This document shows positions 10,560 to 18,777 of a DNA stretch of 64,000 bases, piece by piece (the stretch's first letter is position 1; every line of letters starts with the position of its first letter). The position numbers were made by a program, and so were the translations under genes. Under the pieces are notes generated by a model. It was not told where the DNA came from. It saw nothing but the letters and a program-made list of their open reading frames with translations, and searched no databases. The stretch spans positions 744,001 through 808,000 of the forward strand of contig OY970285.1 of the NCBI GenBank assembly GCA_963716005.1, written 5' to 3'. The stretch is from CAVRUF01 sp963716005 (lineage in GTDB: Bacteria; Actinomycetota; Thermoleophilia; Gaiellales; Gaiellaceae).

Positions 10560-11578
10560 GCCTCCCTTGTCCTTCTCCGCGCGCGGGGAGTGAGCTTGCC
10601 CCAGCCTTTCGAGGCGAGGAACGCGTTGATCGCGACGATGACCATGATGATCAGGAACATCGTCCAGGCCGTCGCCGCGGCGCGGCCGAGCTGGAAGTTG
10701 AACCAGCCCTGGTCGTAGAGCAGCACGCCGAGCGTCTGGTACTGGTGGTCGGCGCCGCCGAGATGGCCGCTGATGCCGCCGAAGAGGAGCGGCTCGCCGA
10801 AGAGCTGCATTGCCCCGATCGTCGAGATGACGATCGTGAAGACGATCGTCGGCCAGATGCCCGGGACGGTGACGTGCCGGAACTGCTGCCAGCGGCTCGC
10901 GCCGTCTACCTCGGCCTGCTCGTAGAGCTCCTTGGGGATCGCCTGCATCGAGGCGAGGTAGATGAGCGCGTTGTAGCCGGTCCAGCGCCAGGTCACGATC
11001 GCCGCGATGGCGATCTGCGACGACCAACGCCCGCTCTCCCAGTCGACACTGTTGAACCCGACGAGACCGAGCCCGTAGTTGATGATCCCGAAGTCGCGGC
11101 CGAAGAGCTGCGCGAACACGATCGTCGCCGCAGCGACCGAGGTCGCGTACGGCATGAGCATCGTGATCCGGAAGAACGTGAGCCCGCGAAGCTTGTAGTT
11201 CAGGAGATGGGCGAGCCCGAGCGCCATGAGGAGCTGCGGCACGGTCGCGATGAACCCGATCGTGAACGTGTTCAGGAGCGCGCGCCAGAACTGGTCGTCG
11301 CCCAACAGGCGCCGGTAGTTGTCGAGGCCGACCCACTCCGAGTTGTCGACCGCCGTGAGCTGCACGCTGTGGAGCGAGACCCAGCCCGTGTAGATCAGCG
11401 GGAAGAGGCCGAAGGCGAAGAAGAGGATGAAGAACGGCGCGACGTACGCGTAGGGCGAGAAGGTCGCGTCAATGCCGCGGACGCGCATCCTGCCGAAGCG
11501 CGACTTCGGGCCGGTCGCCGGCGACAGTGTCGCCGCCCCGCCGGTGCCACCTCTGCTGGGTTCCACGATGCCCATCAT
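10556..11578 (-). CDS. Sugar ABC transporter permease, MalF-like
   Basis: 340 residues. A hydrophilic N-terminus of about 40 residues precedes membrane segments beginning at PYAYVAPFFILFFAFGLFPL. The EAA loop reads EQAEVDGASRWQQFRHVTVP. It pairs with the MalG-like protein to form the membrane channel of a carbohydrate importer. Two adjacent ATG codons (11578 and 11575) are possible starts. It is separated from the binding-protein gene by a gap that contains a strong hairpin. Confidence 0.93.
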   Translation of the reverse strand: MMGIVEPSRGGTGGAATLSPATGPKSRFGRMRVRGIDATFSPYAYVAPFFILFFAFGLFPLIYTGWVSLHSVQLTAVDNSEWVGLDNYRRLLGDDQFWRALLNTFTIGFIATVPQLLMALGLAHLLNYKLRGLTFFRITMLMPYATSVAAATIVFAQLFGRDFGIINYGLGLVGFNSVDWESGRWSSQIAIAAIVTWRWTGYNALIYLASMQAIPKELYEQAEVDGASRWQQFRHVTVPGIWPTIVFTIVISTIGAMQLFGEPLLFGGISGHLGGADHQYQTLGVLLYDQGWFNFQLGRAAATAWTMFLIIMVIVAINAFLASKGWGKLTPRARRRTREA

Positions 11579-11595
11579 CGTTCACCGCCGTCCGC

Positions 11596-11628
11596 GCCGG
11601 GCGCCCGCTGTCCCTACGGGCGCCCGGC
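11596..11628 (-). terminator. Intercistronic hairpin between binding protein and permease genes
   Basis: A perfect 12-bp inverted repeat, GCCGGGCGCCCG (11596-11607) and CGGGCGCCCGGC (11617-11628), with a 9-base loop. There is no T tract. Its place after the binding-protein gene suggests mRNA 3'-end stabilisation or partial termination, a common way to make more binding protein than permease. Confidence 0.7.
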
Positions 11629-11651
11629 ACGGTTTCACGGCGTCGGAGGAG

Positions 11652-12980
11652 CTACTCGATCGCGTTGGAGATGTCGTCGAGCGTCTTCTGCCAGGCCTCT
11701 TCAGGATCCTGGCCTTGCTGTTCCACAAGGAGAAGTCCGTTCGAGAACGTGTCCTTGATCGTCCCATCCTTCGGTCCGAGGACCGCGATGGGCAGATCGT
11801 CGGCCGACTGCTTGAAGAGCTCCCCGATCGGCGACCCCGAGAAGTAGTCGTCGGTCGCCGTCTCCACGTCCGGATCCGCTGCTGCGGTCGAGCTGGACGG
11901 GAAGTGCTGTGCGGTGGTCCACATCTTGATCTGCTGCTCAGGGGCGGTGAGCCACTTGATCAGCTCGTACGCCGCGGCCTGGTTCTCGCTCGCTGCCGGG
12001 ATCGACAGGTACGAGCCGCCCCAATTGCCGCCGTCGCCCGGAATCGAGGCGACGCCCCACTTGCCGGAGCCCTCGTCGCCGGCCTGGCCCTTGATGTAGC
12101 CGATCATCCAGGCGGGGCAGGCGATCGTCGCGAAGGCGCCGTTCGCAAACGCAGCGTTCCAGTCAGTGTCGAACTGCTTGAGCTTCGCCGTGAGTCCGTC
12201 CTCGGAGGCCTCGACCGCGGTGTCCCAGGCTTCCCTCACGGCCGGGTTCGTCTCGTAGATCGTGTTGCCTTCCTCGTCGTAGTACTGCGACTCGGACTGG
12301 CCGATGACGGCGTTGTAGAGGCCGCCGGCCGAGTCCATGAAGGCGGCGCCGCCCTTGGCCTTCGCCACGTAGTCGCGCCCGAAGTCGAGGAACGAGTCCC
12401 ACGTCTCCCACTCAGCGGAAAGCGTCTCGCTGTCGCTCGGGAGCCCTGCCGCCTCGAAGAGGTCGGCGCGGTAGCAGATGGCGAGCGGGCCGGTATCCGT
12501 CCCGAGCCCGAGCGTCTTGCCGTCGGCGGTCGTGGCCGCGCCCCACTTCCACTCGAAGAAGTCGTCCTTCAGCTCGTCAGCGCCGAGCTCGTTCAGGTCG
12601 ACCCACTTGTCGCCCTGGAGCGAGGTCACCTCGGCGATGCGGCCGACCTCGATTCCCTGGATGTCGGCGAGACCCGAGTTGGCCGCGAGGTGGGTCTGGA
12701 GAGCCTGGTAGTACTCGCCCTCCTGCTCCACGCTCGTCTCGACGATCTTCACGTTCGGGTGATCCGCCATGTACTCGTCGTAGAGGCCCGCTTCCTTGTA
12801 GCCGAACGTCCCGAAGAGGCCGACGTTCAGGGTCACCGGCTCGTCGCTCGCGGTGGCGGCAGCGTTCGTGTTCGAGTCCTCGCCTCCGCCGCAACCGACG
12901 GCGAGCGCACCGAACGCCAAGGCTGCGGCCAGAAACGCTGGGACGCGCCGAAGCGTCGAGGTCGTGCGGTGGTTCAGCAT
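11652..12980 (-). CDS. Sugar ABC transporter substrate-binding lipoprotein
   Basis: 442 residues from ATG 12980, preceded by a strong AGGAGG ribosome site. Signal peptide with lipobox ALAVGC (Cys about residue 30), then an acidic Ser/Asn linker and a family-1 extracellular solute-binding fold (VTLNVGLFGTFGYKEAGL, LAICYRADLFEAAGLP, ANGAFATIACPAWMIGY). It captures the sugar outside the membrane and delivers it to the two permeases. First gene of the operon and divergent from the LacI regulator, whose operators lie in its promoter. Confidence 0.94.
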   Translation of the reverse strand: MLNHRTTSTLRRVPAFLAAALAFGALAVGCGGGEDSNTNAAATASDEPVTLNVGLFGTFGYKEAGLYDEYMADHPNVKIVETSVEQEGEYYQALQTHLAANSGLADIQGIEVGRIAEVTSLQGDKWVDLNELGADELKDDFFEWKWGAATTADGKTLGLGTDTGPLAICYRADLFEAAGLPSDSETLSAEWETWDSFLDFGRDYVAKAKGGAAFMDSAGGLYNAVIGQSESQYYDEEGNTIYETNPAVREAWDTAVEASEDGLTAKLKQFDTDWNAAFANGAFATIACPAWMIGYIKGQAGDEGSGKWGVASIPGDGGNWGGSYLSIPAASENQAAAYELIKWLTAPEQQIKMWTTAQHFPSSSTAAADPDVETATDDYFSGSPIGELFKQSADDLPIAVLGPKDGTIKDTFSNGLLLVEQQGQDPEEAWQKTLDDISNAIE

Positions 12981-13037
12981 GCGATTTCCTCCTATGAATC
13001 CGGGTTCGGCCGGATGGGGGCCGTGATGTACGCTTGC

Positions 13038-13053
13038 ATGTAAGCGCTTACAT
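13038..13053 (+). promoter_or_regulatory. LacI-family operator O1
   Basis: ATGTAAGCGCTTACAT is a perfect 16-bp palindrome with the central CG step typical of LacI/GalR-family operators. It lies in the divergent promoter region between the binding-protein gene and the lacI-type gene, so one regulator could control both. Confidence 0.85.
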
Positions 13054-13056
13054 CCA

Positions 13057-13070
13057 TGAGAGCGCTTACA
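13057..13070 (+). promoter_or_regulatory. LacI-family operator O2
   Basis: TGAGAGCGCTTACA repeats the right half of O1 exactly and the left half with two changes. The dyad centres of the two sites are about 18 bp apart. It sits closest to the regulator's own start, suggesting autoregulation. Confidence 0.72.
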
Positions 13071-13087
13071 ATACAATGGGAGTCGGA

Positions 13088-14122
13088 ATGAGTAAAGGAC
13101 CAATTTCAACTACGAGGATTCCGCCCACCTTGGATGAGGTCGCGCACCTCGCCGGCGTGTCCCGTGCAACCGCCTCCCGCGTGGTGAACGGCTCGACGCT
13201 CGTGACACCGGCGACCCGCAAGGCGGTCGAGAAGTCGATCCGCAAGCTCGGCTACGTGCCGAACCGTGCGGCGCGCGCGCTCGTGACCAAGCGAACCGAC
13301 ACGATCGCCCTCGTCGTCTCGGAGCCCGAGGTGCGTGTCTTCGCCGACCCGTTCTTCCGCACGATCGTCCGCGGCGTGTCGAGCTCGATCCAGGACACCG
13401 ACCTCCAGCTCCTGCTCCTCTTCGCCCAGGGTACGCGCGAGCAGGAGAAGGTCGAGCGCTACCTGAAGCAGGGTCACGTGGACGGCGCCGTGCTCATGTC
13501 GCTCCACGGCGAGGACCCGTTGCCCGCGGCGCTCACCGGCGCGCGAATCCCGACGGTGCTGAGCGGCCGCCCGCGCCCCGGCGAGCGGCTCCCGTACGTG
13601 GACGCCGACAACCGCGGCGGGGGGTACCAGGCGACCGCGCACCTCATCGCGTCCGGTCGCAAGGCGATCGCGACCGTCACCGGGCCGCTGGACATGATGG
13701 CCGGGGTCGACCGCCTCGACGGCTACAAGGACGCGCTCGCCGAGGCCGGCGTCCCGGTTCGCAAGAACCTGATCGCGTACGGCGACTTCTCGGAGGAGGG
13801 CGGCGCGGCCGCGACGGCGCAGCTCCTGAAAAGGCGGCCGGACGTGGATGCGATCTTCGTGGCCTCCGACCCGATGGCGTTCGGCGCGCTGCACACGCTC
13901 CGCGCGGCCGGCCGCCGTGTTCCCGACGACGTGGCCGTGGTGGGCTTCGACGATGTCGTCGACGCCGCGTTCACTGATCCGCCGCTCACGACCGTGCGCC
14001 AGCCGCTCGAGGAGATGACCCGGTCGCTGACCCAGCTCCTGCTCCGGCGCATGGAGGGCTTCGCCACGGACGACGACTTCGTCGTGTGCGAAACCGAGCT
14101 CATCGTGCGCAAGTCCGCCTAG
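13088..14122 (+). CDS. LacI-family transcriptional regulator
   Basis: 344 residues from ATG 13088, which has GGGAG at 13078-13082. An in-frame ATG at 13076 is less well placed. The N-terminal helix-turn-helix (TLDEVAHLAGVSRATASRVVNG) and hinge helix (YVPNRAARAL) are followed by a periplasmic-binding-protein-like sugar domain ending in DDVAVVGFDDV and LTTVRQPLEEM. It probably represses the divergent sugar operon and itself through O1 and O2, with a beta-glucoside or its product as inducer (inference). Confidence 0.95.
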   Translation: MSKGPISTTRIPPTLDEVAHLAGVSRATASRVVNGSTLVTPATRKAVEKSIRKLGYVPNRAARALVTKRTDTIALVVSEPEVRVFADPFFRTIVRGVSSSIQDTDLQLLLLFAQGTREQEKVERYLKQGHVDGAVLMSLHGEDPLPAALTGARIPTVLSGRPRPGERLPYVDADNRGGGYQATAHLIASGRKAIATVTGPLDMMAGVDRLDGYKDALAEAGVPVRKNLIAYGDFSEEGGAAATAQLLKRRPDVDAIFVASDPMAFGALHTLRAAGRRVPDDVAVVGFDDVVDAAFTDPPLTTVRQPLEEMTRSLTQLLLRRMEGFATDDDFVVCETELIVRKSA

Positions 14123-14907
14123 ACGGTTCCGGCCACGGCCCAGGCTCGGGCCGTCAGCTCGAACGGCCCGTCGCCGACGCCGAGCAGGCGCTTGTACGCG
14201 TCGTGGAGCGCCTTCTGGCCGTTCGGGTCGAGCGCTTTCGTGAACGCCCCTGCGGGCGCGATCCCGGTCGGGAGGGGCTCCCAGAGCTCCTCGAAGTCCC
14301 TGTACTGGGCCCGGGCGGTGAGCGGCGCGGTGCGCACCTTCTCGAGGCCCGCGCGCGCCAAAGCTGCGGAGAGCTCGTCCTCGGAGCAGTGCTTCATGTT
14401 CGCGCCTTCGTCCGCGGCAGCGCCGCCCTCGGGATCGATCTCACGCGCCGCTGCCCAGAAGGTGCGGATCGAGGTCATCCCGTCCGCGTAGTCCCAGACG
14501 CACGACGCGACCTTGCCGCCCGGCTTGGCGACGCGCGCCATCTCGCGCACGCCCGCCTCGGCGTCGTCCATGAAGTTGACGACGAGTTGCGAGAGCACGA
14601 CGTCGATCCGGTCGTCCATGAAGGGGAGCTTCTCGGCGGCGGCGACGCGGATCTCGACGCCCGGGAGCTTCGCACGGGCCGCCTCGACGAACGGCTCCGA
14701 GGGATCGACCGCGGCGACGTTCTTCGGCCCGAGCACCTTGACGAGCACTGACGTGAGCGCCCCGGGCCCGCAGCCGACGTCGAGCGCGAGCATCCCGGGC
14801 TTCACGCCCGCGAAGGCGATCAGCTCCGCGGAGAGCGACGGTCCGTAGCGCCCGACCCAGCGGTCGTAGGCGTCTGCGGAGGCGAAGAACGGCTTGGCTT
14901 CGGCCAT
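14119..14907 (-). CDS. Class I SAM-dependent methyltransferase
   Basis: 262 residues from ATG 14907. The SAM-binding loop LDVGCGPGALTSVL is near residue 42, followed by AVDPSEPFVEAAR and AEKLPFMDDRIDVVLSQLVVNFM, a UbiE/Methyltransf_11-like core. The substrate cannot be told from sequence. Only one base separates it from the upstream endonuclease IV-like gene, so they are co-transcribed. The 3' end overlaps lacI by four bases tail to tail. Confidence 0.85.
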   Translation of the reverse strand: MAEAKPFFASADAYDRWVGRYGPSLSAELIAFAGVKPGMLALDVGCGPGALTSVLVKVLGPKNVAAVDPSEPFVEAARAKLPGVEIRVAAAEKLPFMDDRIDVVLSQLVVNFMDDAEAGVREMARVAKPGGKVASCVWDYADGMTSIRTFWAAAREIDPEGGAAADEGANMKHCSEDELSAALARAGLEKVRTAPLTARAQYRDFEELWEPLPTGIAPAGAFTKALDPNGQKALHDAYKRLLGVGDGPFELTARAWAVAGTV

Positions 14908-14908
14908 C

Positions 14909-15727
14909 TCAGTCGCCGACCAGGATCGCACGGATCGCCTGGTCGCTCTCGTGATCCGGCGATTCCGTGATCACGGTCGCGGGCCGTTCGAACCCTGCGA
15001 GCGCCTCGGCCAGGGGCTCGGCGCGAAGCGTGCCCTCGCCGTACGGGAGGTGCTTCGTCTCGTTGCGGTTCGCGTAGGCGATGTCCGAGAAGTGGATGTG
15101 AAACGGCGCGCCATCCTCGAGCACCGCGTCGGCGGCCTCGAGGATTCCCGCGAACGCGTCGGCGTTCGTGAACGCGCCGTCGGTGACCGCATGCAGGTGC
15201 GCGAAGTCGATCACCGGCCGCACCCAGCCTGCGCCGGACGAGATCGCGACGACGTCGTCCATCGTCCCGAGGTCGCGCACGCGGCCCATCACCTCGACGC
15301 CGAATGCGACCACGCGCTCCTTCTCCTCGAGCCGCGCGCGCAGGGCGGTGAGCTGCTCGACGACCGAGGCGACCGACTCCTCGTGCGTGCGCCCGAGCAG
15401 GAAGCCCGGGTGGAAGACGACGATCTCGGCGCCGCACGCGACGGCGACGCCGGCGGTGTGGTCGAGCATCCCGACCGCGCGCTTGTGCTTGCCAGGATCG
15501 GGCTGGCCGAGAAAGGCGGGGAGCGGGGCGTGGACCGAGAGCACGATGTCCGCGGCGCGGGCCGCTTCGCCGAGGCCGCTCGCCCATTCCCACTCGGGCT
15601 TCATCCAGAAGCCGCCCTCGAAGTCGATCTCGCACGCCGTGAACCCGCGCTCGACGAGGAGCGCGACCGCCTCCTCGGGGCTCTCGCGACTCGGAATTCG
15701 TGCCGGTCCGAAGCGAATCTCACCCAT
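14909..15727 (-). CDS. Endonuclease IV-like TIM-barrel protein
   Basis: 272 residues, AP endonuclease family 2 / xylose-isomerase-like barrel. Metal-ligand motifs in the usual order: HAPLP near residue 68, HPGFLLG near 104, E in FGVEVMGR, DFAHLHA, and HIHFSD. The start 'RFGPARIPSRESPEEAV' resembles deoxyribonuclease IV homologues more than sugar isomerases, so a role at abasic or damaged DNA sites is likely. A sugar-phosphate isomerase remains the alternative. It has a leaderless-type promoter, TACGCT seven bases from the ATG. Confidence 0.75.
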   Translation of the reverse strand: MGEIRFGPARIPSRESPEEAVALLVERGFTACEIDFEGGFWMKPEWEWASGLGEAARAADIVLSVHAPLPAFLGQPDPGKHKRAVGMLDHTAGVAVACGAEIVVFHPGFLLGRTHEESVASVVEQLTALRARLEEKERVVAFGVEVMGRVRDLGTMDDVVAISSGAGWVRPVIDFAHLHAVTDGAFTNADAFAGILEAADAVLEDGAPFHIHFSDIAYANRNETKHLPYGEGTLRAEPLAEALAGFERPATVITESPDHESDQAIRAILVGD

Positions 15728-15785
15728 GGCCGGGAGCGTAACCGCCACTGCGTTGCCGTCCGATGGCCCTCGTACCGTTTTCTGC
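15728..15785. promoter_or_regulatory. Divergent pair of leaderless promoters
   Basis: On the minus strand TACGCT (15735-15740) is seven bases from the ATG of the endonuclease IV-like gene. On the plus strand TACCGT (15773-15778) is seven bases before GTG 15786. No ribosome site precedes either start. The whole 58-base gap is used by the two promoters. Confidence 0.6.
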
Positions 15786-16025
15786 GTGAGCAAGCGGCCC
15801 ACGCGGATCGAGCTTCTCGAGCTGGACATCGACGTCCGGCTGGCCGACCTGTGGGCCGAGGCAGCCGAGGTGACCGACTGGAGCCTCGAGGTCGTCGCGG
15901 CCTTCATGCGCGCCGCGTACGGCAAGGGCTACTGCGACGCGCTGACCGAGGACGATCCCGGCAGCCTGTGCCGCGATCACGGCTACCGCATCCCGCTGCG
16001 GCGGCCCATGCACACCCCCGAGTAG
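15786..16025 (+). CDS. Conserved-looking small protein of unknown function
   Basis: 79 residues from GTG 15786, acidic at the start and mostly helical (ELLELDIDVRLADLWAEAAE), with two cysteines in GYCDALTEDDPGSLCRDHGY. No family recognised. A leaderless promoter and normal codon use support it as a real gene. It is divergent from the endonuclease IV-like gene and 27 bases upstream of ccmE. Confidence 0.6.
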   Translation: MSKRPTRIELLELDIDVRLADLWAEAAEVTDWSLEVVAAFMRAAYGKGYCDALTEDDPGSLCRDHGYRIPLRRPMHTPE

Positions 16026-16040
16026 CGCAACCGGCGCGGG

Positions 16041-16046
16041 TAGACT
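16041..16046 (+). promoter_or_regulatory. -10 hexamer TAGACT before ccmE
   Basis: TAGACT lies six bases before GTG 16053 with no ribosome-binding site, indicating a leaderless ccmE transcript separate from the gene upstream. Confidence 0.55.
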
Positions 16047-16052
16047 CGAAGC

Positions 16053-16439
16053 GTGGCCAGGCGGAATCCCGCTCGTCTCGTGATCGCCCTCTCGGTTGCG
16101 GCCGTTCTGGCGGTCTTCCTGCTCTACACCAGCCTTGCCGGCGGCGCGAAGCCTGCGCTCCAGCCGAGCGAGCTGGCATCGCATTCGGGCTCCGTCGTCC
16201 TCGGCGGCACCGTTGTCGGTCCCGTCACGGGAGATGCACGCGGCGAAGGCCTCCACTTCACGCTGCGCGACGTCAAGGGCACCGAGACCGTGGCGGTCGT
16301 CTACACGGGCTCCGTCCCGGATCTCTTCAAGACCGGGCGCGAGGTGATGATGGACGGCAAGGTCGAGAACGGCACCTTCGTCGCCGAGCCGGACTCGATG
16401 AAGACGAAGTGCCCGTCGAAGTACACGCCGGCCGAGTAA
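16053..16439 (+). CDS. ccmE: Cytochrome c maturation haem chaperone CcmE, CXXXY type
   Basis: 128 residues: an N-terminal membrane anchor at about residues 8-28 and a beta-barrel domain outside the membrane (GSVVLGGTVVG, GLHFTLRDVKGTETVAVVYTGSVPDLFKTGREV). Classical CcmE binds haem covalently through His in HxxxY. Here the position is C120 in CPSKY, the CxxxY form known from archaeal and some Desulfovibrio proteins. CcmE receives haem and passes it to CcmF for attachment to apocytochromes. It is followed directly by ccmF. Confidence 0.9.
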   Translation: MARRNPARLVIALSVAAVLAVFLLYTSLAGGAKPALQPSELASHSGSVVLGGTVVGPVTGDARGEGLHFTLRDVKGTETVAVVYTGSVPDLFKTGREVMMDGKVENGTFVAEPDSMKTKCPSKYTPAE

Positions 16440-16446
16440 CTCCGTC

Positions 16447-18444
16447 ATGCCGCTTCTAGGCCGGGCCGCCCTGATCGTCGCCCTCGGGCTCCTCGCCTAC
16501 GCGGTCTTCGCGGGCGGGCATGCGGCGTACCACGGGCGCAGGCGCCTGCTCGAGTCGGCGCGCAACGCCCTCACGGGCGCCCTGATCGCGGTCGTGGTCG
16601 CCTCGGTCGTGCTGCTCGGCGCCCTCGCCTCGCGCGACTTCTCCTTCGCCTACGTCGCCGACCACACGAGCGAGGAGTTGCCACTCCGTTTCGCGCTCTC
16701 GGCCTTCTGGAGCGGGCAGGAGGGCTCGCTTCTCCTTTGGCTCCTCGTCCTCCTCGGAATGAGCGTCGCTGCGCTCACGCTGAACCGCCGGCTGACCTCG
16801 AACGTGCTCCCGTGGACGATCCCGATCCTCGGCGCGATCGCGAGCTTCTTCGCCGTCTTGCTCGTGTTCGTCGCCAGCCCGTTCGCGACGCGCGCCGCGG
16901 TCGAGGACGGACTCGGCCTCAACCCGAGCCTCCAGAACCCGTACATGCTCGCGCACCCGCCGCTCCTCTACCTCGGCTACGTCGGGCTGACCATCCCGTT
17001 CGCGTTCGCGATGGCGGCGCTGGCCTCTCGGCAGGTTGACGAGCGCTGGATCGTCGCCACGCGCCGCTGGACGCTCGGCGCCTGGACGTTCCTCGGCATC
17101 GCCATCCTCCTCGGCGCGAAGTGGGCGTACGAGGAGGTCGGCTGGGGCGGCTGGTACGCGTGGGATCCGGTCGAGAACGCCGCGCTCATGCCATGGCTTG
17201 TCGCGACCGCGTTCCTCCACTCGGTGATGGTGCAGGAGAAGAAGAACATGCTGCGCGTCTGGAACGTGCTGCTCGTCGCCGGCGCGTTCGTGCTCTCGCT
17301 CTTCGGGACGTTCCTCACGCGGAGCGGGATCCTGAGCTCGATCCATTCGTTCACCGAGTCGGAGATCGGGCCGTGGTTCCTCGGGTTCATCACGGTCGTC
17401 ATCGCGGCTTCGACGGCGCTCATCCTCTGGCGGCTGCCGATCCTGCGCTCGCGCACGAAGCTCGAGTCGCTCGTCTCCCGCGAGGCGGCGTTCCTCTACA
17501 ACAACCTGTTCCTCGTCGCGTTCGCGCTGACCGTTCTCTGGGGCGTGCTGTACCCGATCCTGTCCGAGGCGGTGCGCGGGGTGGGGGTGACCGTGGGGCC
17601 GCCGTACTTCAACTTCTTCGCGGTCGCGTTCGGGCTGCCCCTGATCCTGCTCATGGGAATCGGGCCGCTCGTCGCGTGGCGGCGCGCGTCGATTCCGGCG
17701 CTCGTACGCTCGGTCGCCTGGCCCGGCGGGATCGCGATCGCGGTCGGCGTGCTGCTCCTGGCGCTCGGGGCGGGATCGAGCCCGGCGGGGCTCATCGGCT
17801 ACACGTTCTCCGCCTTCGTGCTGGCGGCGATCGGGCTCGAGTTCATCCGGGGGACACGTGCGCGCAAGGCGATCGGGGCGACGTCATGGCTGGGCGCGTT
17901 CACGAGCCTCGTCGGGCGAAACCGGCGGCGCTACGGCGGCTACGTGGTGCACGCGTCGGTCGTCCTGCTCGTGATCGGCGCGATCGGGATCGGCGGGTTC
18001 GCGTCCCAGACGGAGGCGAGCCTTGCGCCCGGCGAACAGGTGTCGGTCGCCGGCTACACGCTCACGTACCTCGGGGCGACGCAGACGCGCGGCGCGAACG
18101 CGGTCGAGCTGCGGGCGCGGATGGCGGTGGAGCGCGGCGGCAAGGATCTCGGCACGATCACGCCCGGCAAGAACCGCTACCTCGCGGAGGAGCAGACGTC
18201 GAACGAGGTGGCGATCCGCACCGACCCGCTCCGCGCGCAGGACTTGTTCGTGATCGCGGACGAGTTCGAGGGTGACAACGTGTTCGTGAAGGTGATCGTG
18301 AATCCGCTCGTGAACCTCATCTGGCTCGCGGGGCTCGTTTACCTGATCGGCGCGCTCGTCACGATGTGGCCGGACGCGCGCGAGCAGCGGCGCCTCGCAC
18401 GGCGGTTCTCCGAGCGCGACGACACGGCTCCTCAGACCGCCTGA
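16447..18444 (+). CDS. ccmF: Cytochrome c haem lyase subunit CcmF
   Basis: 665-residue multi-span membrane protein with the WWD haem-handling motif WGGWYAWDPVENAALMPW near residue 236, SLLLWLLVL before it, and the conserved FGTFLTRSGILSSIHSFTES segment. The periplasmic C-terminal domain (VSVAGYTLTYLG) precedes the last helix. CcmF takes haem from CcmE and ligates it to the CxxCH motif of apocytochrome c. It is 7 bases after ccmE and overlaps the next gene by one base. No ccmABC or ccmG/H is present in the window. Confidence 0.95.
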   Translation: MPLLGRAALIVALGLLAYAVFAGGHAAYHGRRRLLESARNALTGALIAVVVASVVLLGALASRDFSFAYVADHTSEELPLRFALSAFWSGQEGSLLLWLLVLLGMSVAALTLNRRLTSNVLPWTIPILGAIASFFAVLLVFVASPFATRAAVEDGLGLNPSLQNPYMLAHPPLLYLGYVGLTIPFAFAMAALASRQVDERWIVATRRWTLGAWTFLGIAILLGAKWAYEEVGWGGWYAWDPVENAALMPWLVATAFLHSVMVQEKKNMLRVWNVLLVAGAFVLSLFGTFLTRSGILSSIHSFTESEIGPWFLGFITVVIAASTALILWRLPILRSRTKLESLVSREAAFLYNNLFLVAFALTVLWGVLYPILSEAVRGVGVTVGPPYFNFFAVAFGLPLILLMGIGPLVAWRRASIPALVRSVAWPGGIAIAVGVLLLALGAGSSPAGLIGYTFSAFVLAAIGLEFIRGTRARKAIGATSWLGAFTSLVGRNRRRYGGYVVHASVVLLVIGAIGIGGFASQTEASLAPGEQVSVAGYTLTYLGATQTRGANAVELRARMAVERGGKDLGTITPGKNRYLAEEQTSNEVAIRTDPLRAQDLFVIADEFEGDNVFVKVIVNPLVNLIWLAGLVYLIGALVTMWPDAREQRRLARRFSERDDTAPQTA

Positions 18445-18743
18445 TGGACGCCGTCGCCCTGGCGCTCGCCGCGCTCCTCGTCATCGGATGCGTGGTCTTG
18501 GTCGCCTGGCCGTTCGTCCGCGAGCCGGCTCCTGCGGACGACAGCCTGGCCCGGTTGAGCGCGCCGGAGCGCGAGCGGCTGCGGCTCGAGGAGGAGCGCG
18601 ACCGGGCGCTTGCAGCCCTGAAGGAACTTGAGTTCGACCACCGCACGGGTAAGGTTTCCGACGAGGACTACCGGCAGCTGGTCGGCGAATTGCGCCGTCA
18701 GGCCGGGGAGGCGCTGCGAGCCTTGGACGAGGTTCGCGCGTGA
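18444..18743 (+). CDS. CcmI-like short membrane protein
   Basis: 99 residues from ATG 18444, overlapping the ccmF stop. An N-terminal transmembrane helix (residues 4-24) is followed by a soluble helical region with ALAALKELEFDHRTGKVSDEDY. This resembles the 'KELE-D---GK-s--DY' signature after the first helix of CcmI (CycH), the apocytochrome-presenting component. The long TPR part of CcmI is absent, so this is a minimal version. The role is inferred from similarity and position behind ccmEF. Confidence 0.75.
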   Translation: MDAVALALAALLVIGCVVLVAWPFVREPAPADDSLARLSAPERERLRLEEERDRALAALKELEFDHRTGKVSDEDYRQLVGELRRQAGEALRALDEVRA

Positions 18744-18777
18744 AGGGACGTCCCACCGCCTCTCGAACCTCGCAGCC

